A stretch of DNA of 64,000 bases, from positions 119,071-183,070 of the forward strand of contig CAIMDZ010000113.1 in assembly GCA_903839875.1 (NCBI GenBank), in the 5' to 3' direction. The stretch is from an uncultured Bacteroidota bacterium (GTDB lineage: Bacteria > Bacteroidota > Bacteroidia > Chitinophagales > Chitinophagaceae). The notes beneath the pieces were generated by a model. The model had not been told where the DNA came from. It was given only the letters and a program-made list of their open reading frames with translations, and did no database searches. Position numbers and translations under genes: made by a program. Position 1 is the stretch's first letter, and each line of letters opens with the position of its first letter. Of this stretch, positions 44,976 to 53,914 are shown piece after piece.

Positions 44976-46517
44976 TTATTTATTACTATTATAAACAACC
45001 GTTGGCTCCCGGAAAATTTCAAGTTGCCCTTCAGACGTCTTATACGGACGTTTAAGATCAAATTGTAGCACGATATGTTCTGGAATAGTTAACTTACCAA
45101 GGTTTCCAGGTTCGACTTTAATTGCCCCTGAGCCATAACTTTTACCTACAAGACTTAAGTTTTCTAAAACGTCAGGATGATTTAATGCACACAATAAATT
45201 AGTTATATATTTTTGATCGGTGTAAATTGGATATACACAAAGAAAACCAGTTAATGGTAACACACCGGCTTCGTTTAAAATGAATCTTGTATTGCGTCTT
45301 CCTAAATAAGCAAATAATATTGGAGGGACCTCCCTTTTTTCCATTTTATACCAAGGTTTTCTTTGCTTTATTAACGGACGCTCCGGAAGACCCAATTCCA
45401 CCCCTTTTTTCAAATAATCTGAAACCGATTTTGGAAATGTGTCGTGACCATTTATTGATAAAAGATAAGTTGGTCGGTTCTTCGCTTCTAATTTCAATAT
45501 ATCAGAATTATTAATCGTGCCTCCAATTGCGTCTTTCGTTCTCCCAATTGCCCTTTTTATAAATTCTTCAGGTATTCCAAATTCTTTTACCTGTTCTGCC
45601 GTTAAAAAGAAAAATTCATTTGAACCAGTTGCAATTCCTCGCATTACTCTTGCAAAGTCATTCAGATAAAATTTATAGCCACTTTGATTTTGTTCTGGTC
45701 TTGTAAGACCTGTATCTATAGCTTCTTTAAGTTTTCTATTTACTACTTCGAGACTATCATACTTTTGTTTTTTAAATTTTGAAGAAACAAATTCTAATAG
45801 ATCTCCTGAATATGCTTGATTCGATTTAACCCAGTAAAAATTGTCATTTGGTTTTGTATTCTTAATAAGAAAAATAATTGCATTTGTATCAACATTTGGA
45901 AAAGGGGTAGCCATTCCATCGAATGTTATTACCGCTTCAATGCAAAATTTTTCGGAAACCCATTTCCATAATTTAGTAGCAAATGCTCCTTCACAAGTAT
46001 CGGCAGGCATAATAAATGCAAGCCTCCCATTTACTTCTAAATGATTGAGTGCCTGAATAAAAAAATAAATGTGATAACCTGCTCTTCCATCAATTGTTAT
46101 TCCGGTAATACTTAATGCAAGGTTTTTAAGAATAAGTTTTGTTTTTTCGTCAATACGATGGTGTCTTATGTAGGGAGGGTTACCAACTATTGATGTGAAT
46201 TTTCTTTGAGGTGGGTTTTTGATAAAATCTCTTTCCTCAACAAAACAATTTTCATTATTGTAAATTTCATCAGCCAAAACATCTCTGTCAATATCCGTAC
46301 CGAAATATGAAATATTCTTCTTGTTTAACTTTAGTAAAGCCTCAAAAAAAGCTCCTCGTCCTGTCGCTGGATCGAAAATTAAATTTGCTTTTTCAGCCAC
46401 ATATGAAACCATAGCTTCCGCAACCCAGCTTGGTGTCCAAAATTGTCCTTTGTTACGTAGGATTTCTCTTTCATTCCAATCAACAGGTATTTCTTGATGT
46501 TTTTGTATTTTGCTCAT
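44976..46517 (-). CDS. Type II DNA adenine-N6 methyltransferase
   Basis: 513 residues. Motif X/FT is GQFWTPSWVAEAMVSYV, motif I DPATGRGAFFEAL, an acidic loop GTDIDRDV follows, and motif IV is NPPYIRHH. This order (X, I, IV, target domain) is that of gamma-class N6-adenine methyltransferases such as M.TaqI and M.AccI relatives. Residues about 250-500 are the target recognition part. Its start codon overlaps the stop of the endonuclease gene by one base. The gene is AT-rich next to its neighbours, a sign of horizontal transfer. Confidence 0.88.
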   Translation of the reverse strand: MSKIQKHQEIPVDWNEREILRNKGQFWTPSWVAEAMVSYVAEKANLIFDPATGRGAFFEALLKLNKKNISYFGTDIDRDVLADEIYNNENCFVEERDFIKNPPQRKFTSIVGNPPYIRHHRIDEKTKLILKNLALSITGITIDGRAGYHIYFFIQALNHLEVNGRLAFIMPADTCEGAFATKLWKWVSEKFCIEAVITFDGMATPFPNVDTNAIIFLIKNTKPNDNFYWVKSNQAYSGDLLEFVSSKFKKQKYDSLEVVNRKLKEAIDTGLTRPEQNQSGYKFYLNDFARVMRGIATGSNEFFFLTAEQVKEFGIPEEFIKRAIGRTKDAIGGTINNSDILKLEAKNRPTYLLSINGHDTFPKSVSDYLKKGVELGLPERPLIKQRKPWYKMEKREVPPILFAYLGRRNTRFILNEAGVLPLTGFLCVYPIYTDQKYITNLLCALNHPDVLENLSLVGKSYGSGAIKVEPGNLGKLTIPEHIVLQFDLKRPYKTSEGQLEIFREPTVVYNSNK

Positions 46518-47476
46518 TAGTATGAATTTAAAACTTCAATGGCATCAGGCATAATTTCTAAAGTACCACCTTCAAACTTTACATAAGGGAGGATGTGCCC
46601 ATTTTTGTCCTCAATATAAGCAGGAACTAATATTGGCCGTTCATTTGCAATACCTAGCTGATAAGCATAATGATAATAATATTTATAAATGGCTTTCTTT
46701 GTTGTTGCACCTCCTGGAGCTTGAAATATTTGTTCGGTAGGTAATATCAATTCCTCGTCAACCAGACGGTTGGCTTCATCAAAAGATATACCGTAAGCCC
46801 TCTCGAAAAAAACATGCCATACATGTATAGGAATATTATTGTCTGCCTGCCACTTACCAAGAGGAATTCTGTCTTCCTCTTTAATTATTATCGTGGGCAA
46901 AACTGCAGATTTTGAAAATCCCATTTTACCACCAAGTCGTTTTTGTGGTTTCATTGGTGTTGCGTATGCCGGCATTTTCTCAGCAACCCATAGGGAATTT
47001 TCGCACTCAATTGCTAAGATAGCTTTTTGAATGAGATCTTGCAACTGATCTTCAGTAATAAAAGGTAGTTCTGATTCGCCACCTATAGCGCTTGTAAATT
47101 TATCAACAAATGACTTATCACTACCTTTGAAAACTAAGAGATCAGGTCGTTTGATATTACCAAGTCCAGCATGTTCAAGCCTCTCAAAATAAAGTTCAAA
47201 AGCTCTGACATCCTCTGTTGGAGCGGCACCGCTGGGGCCATAAGGAATTGCATAAAACTGGTTAGTTTTATTAACAGCATCAATTAATCTCTTTTCAGCC
47301 CATACCCCTTGTGGCCAACGCATTAAAAAATCACTTCCTCTTAATTTTCTGGGGTTTAGTAAAAAGTCCGCCCAGAATATTTCTTTAACCCCTCTTAATT
47401 CCAATTCAAAATTTATGCTCGAAACGGATAATACTCGTTCAAATGGGTGCATAATCATTTTTGTTTTACTTTCCAA
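46517..47476 (-). CDS. AccI-like type II restriction endonuclease
   Basis: 319 residues. Pieces remembered from the AccI family are visible in order: MRWPQGVWAEKRLIDAVN (about 52-69), YGPSGAAPTEDVR, FELYFERLEHAGLGNIKRPD, AIECENSLWVAEKMP, LPTIIIKEEDR, HVWHVFFERAYGI and APGGATTKKAIYKYYYHYAY. PD in KRPDLLVF followed by ECEN may be the PD-(D/E)xK centre. AccI cuts GT(A/C)(G/T)AC; specificity here is an inference. Alternative starts are Met7 and Met9. It precedes its methyltransferase, unusual because protection normally comes first. Confidence 0.72.
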   Translation of the reverse strand: MESKTKMIMHPFERVLSVSSINFELELRGVKEIFWADFLLNPRKLRGSDFLMRWPQGVWAEKRLIDAVNKTNQFYAIPYGPSGAAPTEDVRAFELYFERLEHAGLGNIKRPDLLVFKGSDKSFVDKFTSAIGGESELPFITEDQLQDLIQKAILAIECENSLWVAEKMPAYATPMKPQKRLGGKMGFSKSAVLPTIIIKEEDRIPLGKWQADNNIPIHVWHVFFERAYGISFDEANRLVDEELILPTEQIFQAPGGATTKKAIYKYYYHYAYQLGIANERPILVPAYIEDKNGHILPYVKFEGGTLEIMPDAIEVLNSY

Positions 47477-47852
47477 TAATTACTTTCCAAATATAGTTCC
47501 TCGATTTAAGAAACCAATTTTTTACCGTTAATAAATTATCTTATCTTCCCCCATGCGCTCCTCCCCCATGGGAGCCCGCTTGCGTCACAACCTTGAAGTG
47601 AAAGTTCCCACGGCAAATATACATCTACCCCTTCAAAAAACTTATCCACAATCCCCAAATCCTCTGCCCCCAACAACACGTAACAGCACTTATCATTCCG
47701 GTATATTACGTTATGTAGTCTCGACCTGTGGCAAACGAAAAGGTTACACGATCGTGTAACCTTTTTAAAAGCTTATTCAAAAAAAAGTCAAAATTGATTG
47801 GGATGCCAAAATATCATCAGTTGCTTAGCACCTATTCTCCTGCTAAGCTCCT
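47477..47852. other. Intergenic region with a palindrome
   Basis: 376 bases between the restriction-modification operon and P5C dehydrogenase. It contains C-rich runs (47545-47575) and a perfect terminator at 47738-47765. I see no gene; a 68-codon frame (47553-47759) is low-complexity. Confidence 0.4.
47738..47765 (-). terminator. Bidirectional terminator
   Basis: A perfect 28-base palindrome, AAAAGGTTACACGA and complement, flanked by A and T runs on both sides, 88 bases past the P5C dehydrogenase stop. Confidence 0.8.
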
Positions 47853-49490
47853 TCAGGGGTTTGGGGTATGAAATGGGTACCTGTAATCCACCACCGGAAC
47901 ATAAGTTTCCTTGATGGTCCTTGCACTCAGCCAGCGATACAAATTAAGTATTGACCCTGCCTTATCGTTAGTTCCCGATGCTCTTGCTCCGCCAAAAGGT
48001 TGCTGGCCTACTACAGCGCCTGTTGGTTTGTCATTGATATAGAAATTTCCTGCGCTGTTCACCAGTGCCTTGGTCATATATTCAATCGCATGCCTGTCCT
48101 GCGCGAATATGGCGCCCGTAAGGGCATAAGGCGACGTATTGTCCAGCACTTCTAATTCCTGTATCCAGTTATCAGCCTCATACACATAGATAGTAAGCAC
48201 CGGTCCAAAAATCTCTTCACACATGGTTACATACGAAGGGTCCGTAGTTTCAATGATCGTAGGCTCTACAAAGAACCCCTTTGATTTATCGCACTTGCCA
48301 CCACACAGTATTTTTGCAGAGTGGTTGCTATCTTCCACATTTTTGATATAGGCTGCAATACTGTCGAACGACTTTTCATCTATCACCGCATTTATGAAGT
48401 TGGTAAAATCATCCACAATACCCATTTTCATGGTATTGAGTTCTGCTACCAGTTTTGATTTTATTTCAACGGCAAGGTTTGCAGGCAGATAAGCGCGTGA
48501 AGCAGCAGAACATTTTTGTCCCTGGTATTCAAAAGCCCCTCTCGCAAGCCCTGCTACCACCGCATCTGCATTTGCAGTAGGATGAACAAACACAAAATCC
48601 TTCCCGCCGGTCTCACCTACTATTCGGGGATACGATTTATAACGTGCAATATTATTCCCTATGCTTTTCCACATACTCTGGAACACTGCCGTGGAACCTG
48701 TAAAATGTACTCCGGCAAAATAGGGGTGCGCATAGCAAATATCACCTACTACCTGTCCGGGAGGATAAATAAGATTGATTACTCCTTTAGGCAAACCGGC
48801 TTCAATAAGTATTTCCATAAAAACACTTGCCGAGTAGGCCTGGGTATTAGCACATTTCCAAACCACCACATTGCCGCACATGGCCGGCGCTGTGGGCAGG
48901 TTACCACCTATCGCTGTGAAATTAAACGGAGTTACCGCAAGAACAAATCCTTCCAGCGGACGGTATTCCATCCTGTTGTTCATGCCTGCAGGCGATAGTG
49001 GCTGCTGTTTGTAAATCTGGCTGAGGAAATGGACATTGAACCGTAGAAAATCTATCAGCTCGCATGAGGCGTCTATCTCTGCCTGGTAAGCGTTCTTGCT
49101 TTGTCCCAGCATGGTAGCCGCATTCATTTTAAAACGGTACTTTGTAGCCAGCAATTCCGCTGCCTTCATAAATATCGAAGCGCGATGCTCCCAGCTTGTT
49201 GCTGCCCAGCTTTCACGCGCCGAAAGTGCGGCATCAATGGCATCATGCACATCTTCTTCATTCGATGCATGGTAATACCCCAGCAGATGCCCTTTTTCAT
49301 GGGGTGGTCTTATTTCATTTTTATTTTCGCTGTACACTTCCTTCCCGTCAATATACATGGGTATTTCTCTCACCTGGCTCTTCAGTTCTCCTAATGCCTT
49401 TTTCAACGCCTTGCGTTCAGGGCTTCCGGGGGCATAACCTAATACGGTTTCATTCTTTGGTTCTGCAAAATCGAAATATGCGTTATTCAT
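47853..49490 (-). CDS. pruA: L-glutamate gamma-semialdehyde (P5C) dehydrogenase
   Basis: 545 residues. NAD-dependent oxidation of glutamate semialdehyde/P5C to glutamate, the second step of proline degradation. Typical pieces are MYIDGKEVYSENKNEIRPPHEKG, VTPFNFTAIGGNLPTAPA, GVHFTGSTAVFQ, the Glu motif RIVGETGGKDFVFVHP and the catalytic Cys in YQGQKCSAASRAY. The end is QPFGGARASGTNDKAG. The monofunctional form of about 540 residues fits the mitochondrial/Bacteroidota type, not the PutA fusion. No proline dehydrogenase gene lies next to it. A perfect palindrome is in its leader. Confidence 0.95.
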   Translation of the reverse strand: MNNAYFDFAEPKNETVLGYAPGSPERKALKKALGELKSQVREIPMYIDGKEVYSENKNEIRPPHEKGHLLGYYHASNEEDVHDAIDAALSARESWAATSWEHRASIFMKAAELLATKYRFKMNAATMLGQSKNAYQAEIDASCELIDFLRFNVHFLSQIYKQQPLSPAGMNNRMEYRPLEGFVLAVTPFNFTAIGGNLPTAPAMCGNVVVWKCANTQAYSASVFMEILIEAGLPKGVINLIYPPGQVVGDICYAHPYFAGVHFTGSTAVFQSMWKSIGNNIARYKSYPRIVGETGGKDFVFVHPTANADAVVAGLARGAFEYQGQKCSAASRAYLPANLAVEIKSKLVAELNTMKMGIVDDFTNFINAVIDEKSFDSIAAYIKNVEDSNHSAKILCGGKCDKSKGFFVEPTIIETTDPSYVTMCEEIFGPVLTIYVYEADNWIQELEVLDNTSPYALTGAIFAQDRHAIEYMTKALVNSAGNFYINDKPTGAVVGQQPFGGARASGTNDKAGSILNLYRWLSARTIKETYVPVVDYRYPFHTPNP

Positions 49491-49520
49491 TTATTATGGA
49501 ATTTGTAATTAGTAATTTGG

Positions 49521-49544
49521 AACCTGCCTGCCGGCAGGCAGGTT
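49521..49544. repeat. Perfect 24-base palindrome in the pruA leader
   Basis: AACCTGCCTGCC and its complement join without a loop. The predicted transcription start is about at its edge, so the palindrome would be in or beside the 5' leader. It matches the repeat in rdgB (43063-43088) and a type dispersed in Bacteroidota genomes. Confidence 0.7.
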
Positions 49545-49551
49545 GGGATTG

Positions 49552-49559
49552 CAAAGGTA
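49552..49559 (-). promoter_or_regulatory. -7 box of pruA
   Basis: Minus-strand TACCTTTG, exact TAnnTTTG, 62 bases before the start codon. The palindrome 49521-49544 lies directly downstream. Confidence 0.5.
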
Positions 49560-49651
49560 GGAGGTTTAAGCCAACTTGGAGAATGAGTCAGATTGATACT
49601 AATCATTGCATTAATGAAGTATATATTTAAGCCGGATCATTAATGAAAATA

Positions 49652-50320
49652 TTATAAAGTTACTATCCCATGTTTCAGCGCAAACATAACCAATCCTGTT
49701 TTGGACTTGATTTTGAATTTATCAAATAAAGATTCCCTGTACCCGTCAATGGTCCGGCGATGAACATTCATTCTTTCAGAAATCTGCTCATAGGTAAGTT
49801 CTTCTGAATTGCATACATGTTGCAGGAATTCCATTTCCCGTTCCGAAAGATGTGCCAATATCCCATTCCTGTCATACGTCCTAGGCCTTGAATCTTCATT
49901 TTTGAGTGCGTTGGAAAGTAATTCGTTATGATAATAACCGGTAAGGATAATATCACAAATAGCTGCCTTTAAGGTTACCGCATCGCACGTTTTAGGAAGG
50001 TATCCCCTTACCCCCAGCTTGTACAGATTGATGATTGTTTTGTCCGTTGAATCTAAAGTAAGTATCAGCACACGTAAATCACCGGCATTTTGCTTCATCC
50101 ACCTCATGGTAGCCTCACCATCCATTACAGGCATAGTAAGATCCAGAATGATAATATCGGGCCTTGCATCCGGTATTTTTGCTATCAGTTCTTTACCATT
50201 ACCAAATTCAGCGGTTACTTTGAAATTGCCCATTGCTTCTATCAGTCCCTTCAGGCCATTTCTTACAATTATATGGTCCTCAACAAGAAAAACAGAATAT
50301 GGCTTTCCCATAAAATTCAT
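49652..50320 (-). CDS. NarL/LuxR-type response regulator
   Basis: 222 residues. The receiver domain (about 7-125) has SVFLVEDH acidic residues, the phospho-acceptor Asp in IIILDLTMPVMDG (about 59) and the Lys of YLPKTCD. The effector is a LuxR-type helix-turn-helix (about 150-215) with LSEREMEFLQHVCNSEELTYEQISERMNVH pattern, shorter spacing than usual, and RRTIDGYRESLFDKF. It is the last gene of a three-gene operon with a membrane protein and a histidine kinase, 15 bases after the kinase gene. The promoter targets are unknown. Confidence 0.9.
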   Translation of the reverse strand: MNFMGKPYSVFLVEDHIIVRNGLKGLIEAMGNFKVTAEFGNGKELIAKIPDARPDIIILDLTMPVMDGEATMRWMKQNAGDLRVLILTLDSTDKTIINLYKLGVRGYLPKTCDAVTLKAAICDIILTGYYHNELLSNALKNEDSRPRTYDRNGILAHLSEREMEFLQHVCNSEELTYEQISERMNVHRRTIDGYRESLFDKFKIKSKTGLVMFALKHGIVTL

Positions 50321-50335
50321 CAGGCAGGCTTTTTT

Positions 50336-51106
50336 TTATTTTTGCGCCAATGTAAAAATACTTCCTTTACCTTCTTCTGCAAGTATATTGCAGGTTAATT
50401 CTGCAAGGCTTGCTCTTTTTATCATATTTTTCAGTCCTGAGCCCTTACCCTCACGCAATTCCCTTGCAACCTCAAATCCCTTTCCATCATCCTCAATTTC
50501 CAGCTCAAAGTTACAGGCGCCCTTAAGGGTTATGTAAATATTATTGGCTTCAGCATGCTTAAGTGAATTATTGAGTATTTCCTGGAAGATCCTGAACGAC
50601 ATCAGCTTTTGATCCTTGTTCAATGCCGGTTCTGTATTGTCATTTACCCAATGCACTATAAAATGGTTGAATTGCTGCAGCCTTGTTACCTCCAGTTGCA
50701 TCATATTCAGCAAGCCCACCTGGTCCAGCATTTCGCTGTTCATGCTTTTGGCCAGCAGCCCCACCTGCTTAACTGCATTCTTCAGTGTATCATGTATGGG
50801 TGTTAAAAACCCGGCAGTTTCGGGGTGCTGCATTTTGTTCTGTTCCAGTTGTATGTGCATTACGGTAAGCAACTGGCCTACATTATCATGCAGTTCTGCA
50901 GATATATTGGAGAAAACCTGCTCCTGTACCTCATTTTGCACCGTTCTTAGTTCTTTCTGATAACCAAGCTCCATTTGGGTCATCTTTATTTCCTGTGAAG
51001 CATTCCTGCGGTTGGAGATAAAAATGGTTATAATCACACCTGCTATCAACAGCAAGATCAACAGGGTAGTTACAATTATGGTGATCTTGATATCATCAAA
51101 GTTCAT
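50336..51106 (-). CDS. Membrane-bound histidine kinase (HisKA_3 type)
   Basis: 256 residues: one N-terminal membrane helix (about 8-30, ITIIVTTLLILLLIAGVI), a coiled region, the phospho-acceptor His in ISAELHDNVGQLLTVMHIQL (about 74), and an ATPase domain with EILNNSLKHAEAN (N box), LEIEDDGKGF (G1) and GKGSGLKNMIKRA (G2). This is the NarX/LiaS/ComP type that pairs with NarL-type regulators. There is no extracytoplasmic sensor domain, so sensing may depend on the membrane protein coded just upstream, whose gene overlaps it by 11 bases. Confidence 0.9.
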   Translation of the reverse strand: MNFDDIKITIIVTTLLILLLIAGVIITIFISNRRNASQEIKMTQMELGYQKELRTVQNEVQEQVFSNISAELHDNVGQLLTVMHIQLEQNKMQHPETAGFLTPIHDTLKNAVKQVGLLAKSMNSEMLDQVGLLNMMQLEVTRLQQFNHFIVHWVNDNTEPALNKDQKLMSFRIFQEILNNSLKHAEANNIYITLKGACNFELEIEDDGKGFEVARELREGKGSGLKNMIKRASLAELTCNILAEEGKGSIFTLAQK

Positions 51107-51755
51107 GGATAAGGCTATGTTTTACGACTTTATTTTTGCGACCAAGAAGGATAAAACTTATACCGATAAGGGGGAATCTGACTATGTCTAAAACATCATT
51201 AATATCCATAAGTTGGCCAGCAATAGCTGGCATATTGTCAGACAAATAATTATGTAGTCCCATGTAAGGAATAATACAACTAAAATAAATAATTGTAGAT
51301 ATTGACACCCAAAAAATAGGTTGAATTAAAATATTCTTTTTACTGAACAAGCTGTTTTTGAAAAGAACAATAATATACATGACAGCAAGTATAACTGAGT
51401 TACAAACCAATGCAAAATTTGCGAATGTAGAAATGGAATTTGAAATTACGATTGATAACCAAATTATTGATGAAATTACCAACAATAAAAGAAATAATTT
51501 TTTAATATTTTTTTTATCAACAAAATAGATAGCTGCGATACCCATAAACCAAATTTCAAATAACATATATAAATTAAATAGCCAAAAATTGGGCTTATGA
51601 ATATGACTTAAATAATATCCATACATTTCGCAAATTGTCGCAATTATAACCAAACACAATACAAATTTATATGGTCTTAATATTGATTTGAAGAAAACAA
51701 AACCAACAATTATAGTAAATAACTTCCCTAATAGAAAATAAAACAATATTAGCAT
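51096..51755 (-). CDS. Multi-pass membrane protein, probable sensor partner
   Basis: 219 residues with about seven hydrophobic segments (from FYFLLGKLFTIIVGFVFF near the start to PLIGISFILLG near the end) and a basic tail (RKNKVVKHSL). There are no long loops and no catalytic motif. The gene overlaps the histidine kinase gene by 11 bases, so the two are translated together. In this family arrangement the membrane protein may feed a signal to the kinase, which has no sensor domain of its own. AT-rich composition is due to the hydrophobic codons. Family not recognised. Confidence 0.7.
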   Translation of the reverse strand: MLILFYFLLGKLFTIIVGFVFFKSILRPYKFVLCLVIIATICEMYGYYLSHIHKPNFWLFNLYMLFEIWFMGIAAIYFVDKKNIKKLFLLLLVISSIIWLSIVISNSISTFANFALVCNSVILAVMYIIVLFKNSLFSKKNILIQPIFWVSISTIIYFSCIIPYMGLHNYLSDNMPAIAGQLMDINDVLDIVRFPLIGISFILLGRKNKVVKHSLIHEL

Positions 51756-51783
51756 ATATGCCAGTATAAAACAGAAATAACAT

Positions 51784-52512
51784 TTAACTTAGCAATATAT
51801 AAACATTACATCGAGAAGGACACAAAGTTCCATAATCCGCACCCTTCATTTCAAAAGTATCAGTTGGTGTATTATCCAGTAATGCATTACCGGTATCATC
51901 GCGGAGGTAAATTACAAGGCTATGCGGGAAATCAATCGGTGTTGCTGCCTGGAAAGAACATGCCCCAAAACAGATACCGGCATTGGCAGGGCTGCTGTTA
52001 TCCGCATACATCTGCAATATTTCAGCCTTCCATGGGAACACTATATTCTTTGCATATATAGTTGTATCGGCAGCAAGGTTCTGCACAGTAGCGGCTGAAC
52101 AGGCAGCAGCATTGCAATAATAGAAATAATTGAAATAATCGTCGTCTGAAAGTTGGGTGCTGGTAGTGGATGCAAAGCTGCCGTTTCTTATTTCATACCA
52201 TGCAGTTGGGCTTGCATTAAGATTATATTGGTTAGGAATAAGGGGATCGGCGGTCATTGTGCATATTTGCAAGCGCAGGTAAAGCTCATTGGTTGTGGCA
52301 TCGTAACAATAAACAAAACGTAAAGCCACTGTTGCAGCAGGTACATTATTTGAACTGATAAAATCACTAACTGCCGAGGCAATTGAACTCCAGGATACCT
52401 GTATATCCTGTCCCCCGAATACAGTATTGCAACCGCTCAAAAAGTACCTTTGTTTGAAATTCTTCCTGCTATTATTAAAACTATCAAGTGTAACTGACAT
52501 TAGATTACTCAT
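51784..52512 (-). CDS. Conserved-looking Cys-rich protein of unknown function
   Basis: 242 residues, no signal peptide or membrane segment. It begins MSNLMSVTLDSFNNSRKNF and contains paired cysteines (CNAAAC near 135; CFGAC near 182; CPSRC near the end). Other traits are YFLSGCNTVFGGQDIQ, FVYCYDATTNELYLRLQIC and SPTAWYEIRNGSF. It reads like a beta-rich sandwich. It lies 28 bases upstream of the membrane protein gene on the same strand and may be the first gene of the two-component operon, though the gap also allows an independent unit. Function unknown. Confidence 0.65.
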   Translation of the reverse strand: MSNLMSVTLDSFNNSRKNFKQRYFLSGCNTVFGGQDIQVSWSSIASAVSDFISSNNVPAATVALRFVYCYDATTNELYLRLQICTMTADPLIPNQYNLNASPTAWYEIRNGSFASTTSTQLSDDDYFNYFYYCNAAACSAATVQNLAADTTIYAKNIVFPWKAEILQMYADNSSPANAGICFGACSFQAATPIDFPHSLVIYLRDDTGNALLDNTPTDTFEMKGADYGTLCPSRCNVYILLS

Positions 52513-52977
52513 AAAAATTGATTTTTGGTTATTAATTAATGATTTGTTATTTAATCAGCAAGGTATAAACATTCAATTGTATTTACAATGCTACCCGTGT
52601 AAAATACCCCCCCTGAAATGACATTTAATACAATGTTATTGTCATTATTTTATTATAAATTATTATTAATTTTTTTATAATGCATGCTATTCTGAAAATT
52701 TTCCGGCAGATAAAAAACGAAGGTTTTATACATTGCACTTGGTAAACTGTATATGGGGGAAAATTGAGCATTGATCAATAACTGCTTTGCGAGCTTAAAA
52801 ACGTTAGGCGAGTGTAGTAAATTGGAATAAAATTTAGCGCCTTGGCATGAAACTCTTTTGCACAGACCTGTGCCATGTGCAGTATAATTTGAAGGATCAA
52901 TATGGAATTATCTTCTTCGCGCATCTGTAATACAGTTACACATTGTAACTTGCAAACGGATACATATTTACTAAAAT
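52513..52977. other. Divergent intergenic region
   Basis: 465 AT-rich bases holding promoters for both sides. I see no gene. Short inverted pieces (CACAG/CTGTG at about 52860-52873) are too weak to call. Confidence 0.35.
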
Positions 52978-53550
52978 TTGCCCGGCCTCAATAATCATAC
53001 TAACCTCACAGACGAAGAGCTGCTGGTAAACTTCCGCTCGGCAGGAGACACCTTGTGGGTAGGCTACCTCCTGCAGCGATATACCGCGCTTTTATTGGGT
53101 GTGGCGCTAAAATACCTCAAAAACAAATCACAGGCCGAGGACGCGGTACAGCAGGTCTTTGAAAAAGTACTGACCCATCTTCCAAAAGAACCGATACTTA
53201 ATTTCAAAGGATGGTTATACATCTTAATGCGCAATCACTGCCTGCAGCAGCTAAGAGATAAGACTTATAATACTGATGAATCGGCCCTGAAATTTGTACC
53301 TGCGTCAGAAACAGACAAAGAGGATTACCTGATGCAGGAACATACCCTGAAACAAATGAATGACGCAATAGAATTACTCAATGAAGAACAACGGAAAACG
53401 ATTGTACTGTTTTACCTGAAAAAATATTCTTACGAACAAATAATAGCTGAAACAGGTTATACCTTTATGCAGGTGAAGAGTTTTATACAAAACGGCAAAA
53501 GAAACCTGAAAACCATTTTATTAAAGAAACTTGGCAATAGCCAGTTATGA
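52978..53550 (+). CDS. ECF-type RNA polymerase sigma factor
   Basis: 190 residues. Region 2 has LKNKSQAEDAVQQVFEKVL and a WLYILMRNHCLQQL core-binding part (about 55-90). Region 4 has LNEEQRKTIVLFYLKKYSYEQIIAETGYTFMQVKSFIQNGKRNLK (about 140-185), the -35-recognition helix-turn-helix. No ATG precedes these regions, so TTG at 52978 is the likely start. The gene overlaps the next by 4 bases (ATGA), as in sigma/anti-sigma pairs. Its target promoters are unknown; neighbours suggest envelope control. Confidence 0.88.
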   Translation: MPGLNNHTNLTDEELLVNFRSAGDTLWVGYLLQRYTALLLGVALKYLKNKSQAEDAVQQVFEKVLTHLPKEPILNFKGWLYILMRNHCLQQLRDKTYNTDESALKFVPASETDKEDYLMQEHTLKQMNDAIELLNEEQRKTIVLFYLKKYSYEQIIAETGYTFMQVKSFIQNGKRNLKTILLKKLGNSQL

Positions 53551-53906
53551 GTGACCAAAACAACATATTACCATCCGGGCCTGAAAATGGGAAAAGAGAA
53601 AAACTTTCTGAAGAAAAGCTCATGGCTTACCTCGAAGGTATACTCACACCTGCCGAACAGCACGAAGTAGAACAATGGCTTGCTGACGAAGGCATGGAAA
53701 GTGATGCCCTGGAAGGATTGCAGGCAATGAAGCCGGAAGAAACCAGGCGTTCGGTAAATAAGCTTAACCATAAACTGCGGCATACCTTACTCAGTAAAAA
53801 ACGCAGGCGTAAACCATTGAAAACAGACCATTTCGCATGGATCGCAATTGCTGTAATACTATTTTTAATTGTTCTTGCTTATATTGTGATAAGAAAATCC
53901 ACTTAG
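53547..53906 (+). CDS. Anti-sigma-like single-pass membrane protein
   Basis: 119 residues. The N-terminal half has LSEEKLMAYLEGILTPAEQHEVEQWL, the helical anti-sigma-type pattern without zinc ligands. Then comes a basic stretch (LLSKKRRRKPLK) and one membrane helix (about 96-114, FAWIAIAVILFLIVLAYIVI). A short tail RKST is outside. It starts inside the sigma gene's stop (4-base overlap), so it probably holds the sigma factor at the membrane. The periplasmic part is almost absent, unlike FecR-type anti-sigmas, so a signal would have to enter by the membrane helix or a partner. Confidence 0.7.
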   Translation: MSDQNNILPSGPENGKREKLSEEKLMAYLEGILTPAEQHEVEQWLADEGMESDALEGLQAMKPEETRRSVNKLNHKLRHTLLSKKRRRKPLKTDHFAWIAIAVILFLIVLAYIVIRKST

Positions 53907-53914
53907 TACAAACA

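Noticed and set aside
49196..49630. 144-codon plus-strand frame inside and past pruA
   Set aside because: It is antisense to pruA and continues through the palindromic repeat, giving an ACRQAG-type peptide typical of these repeats.
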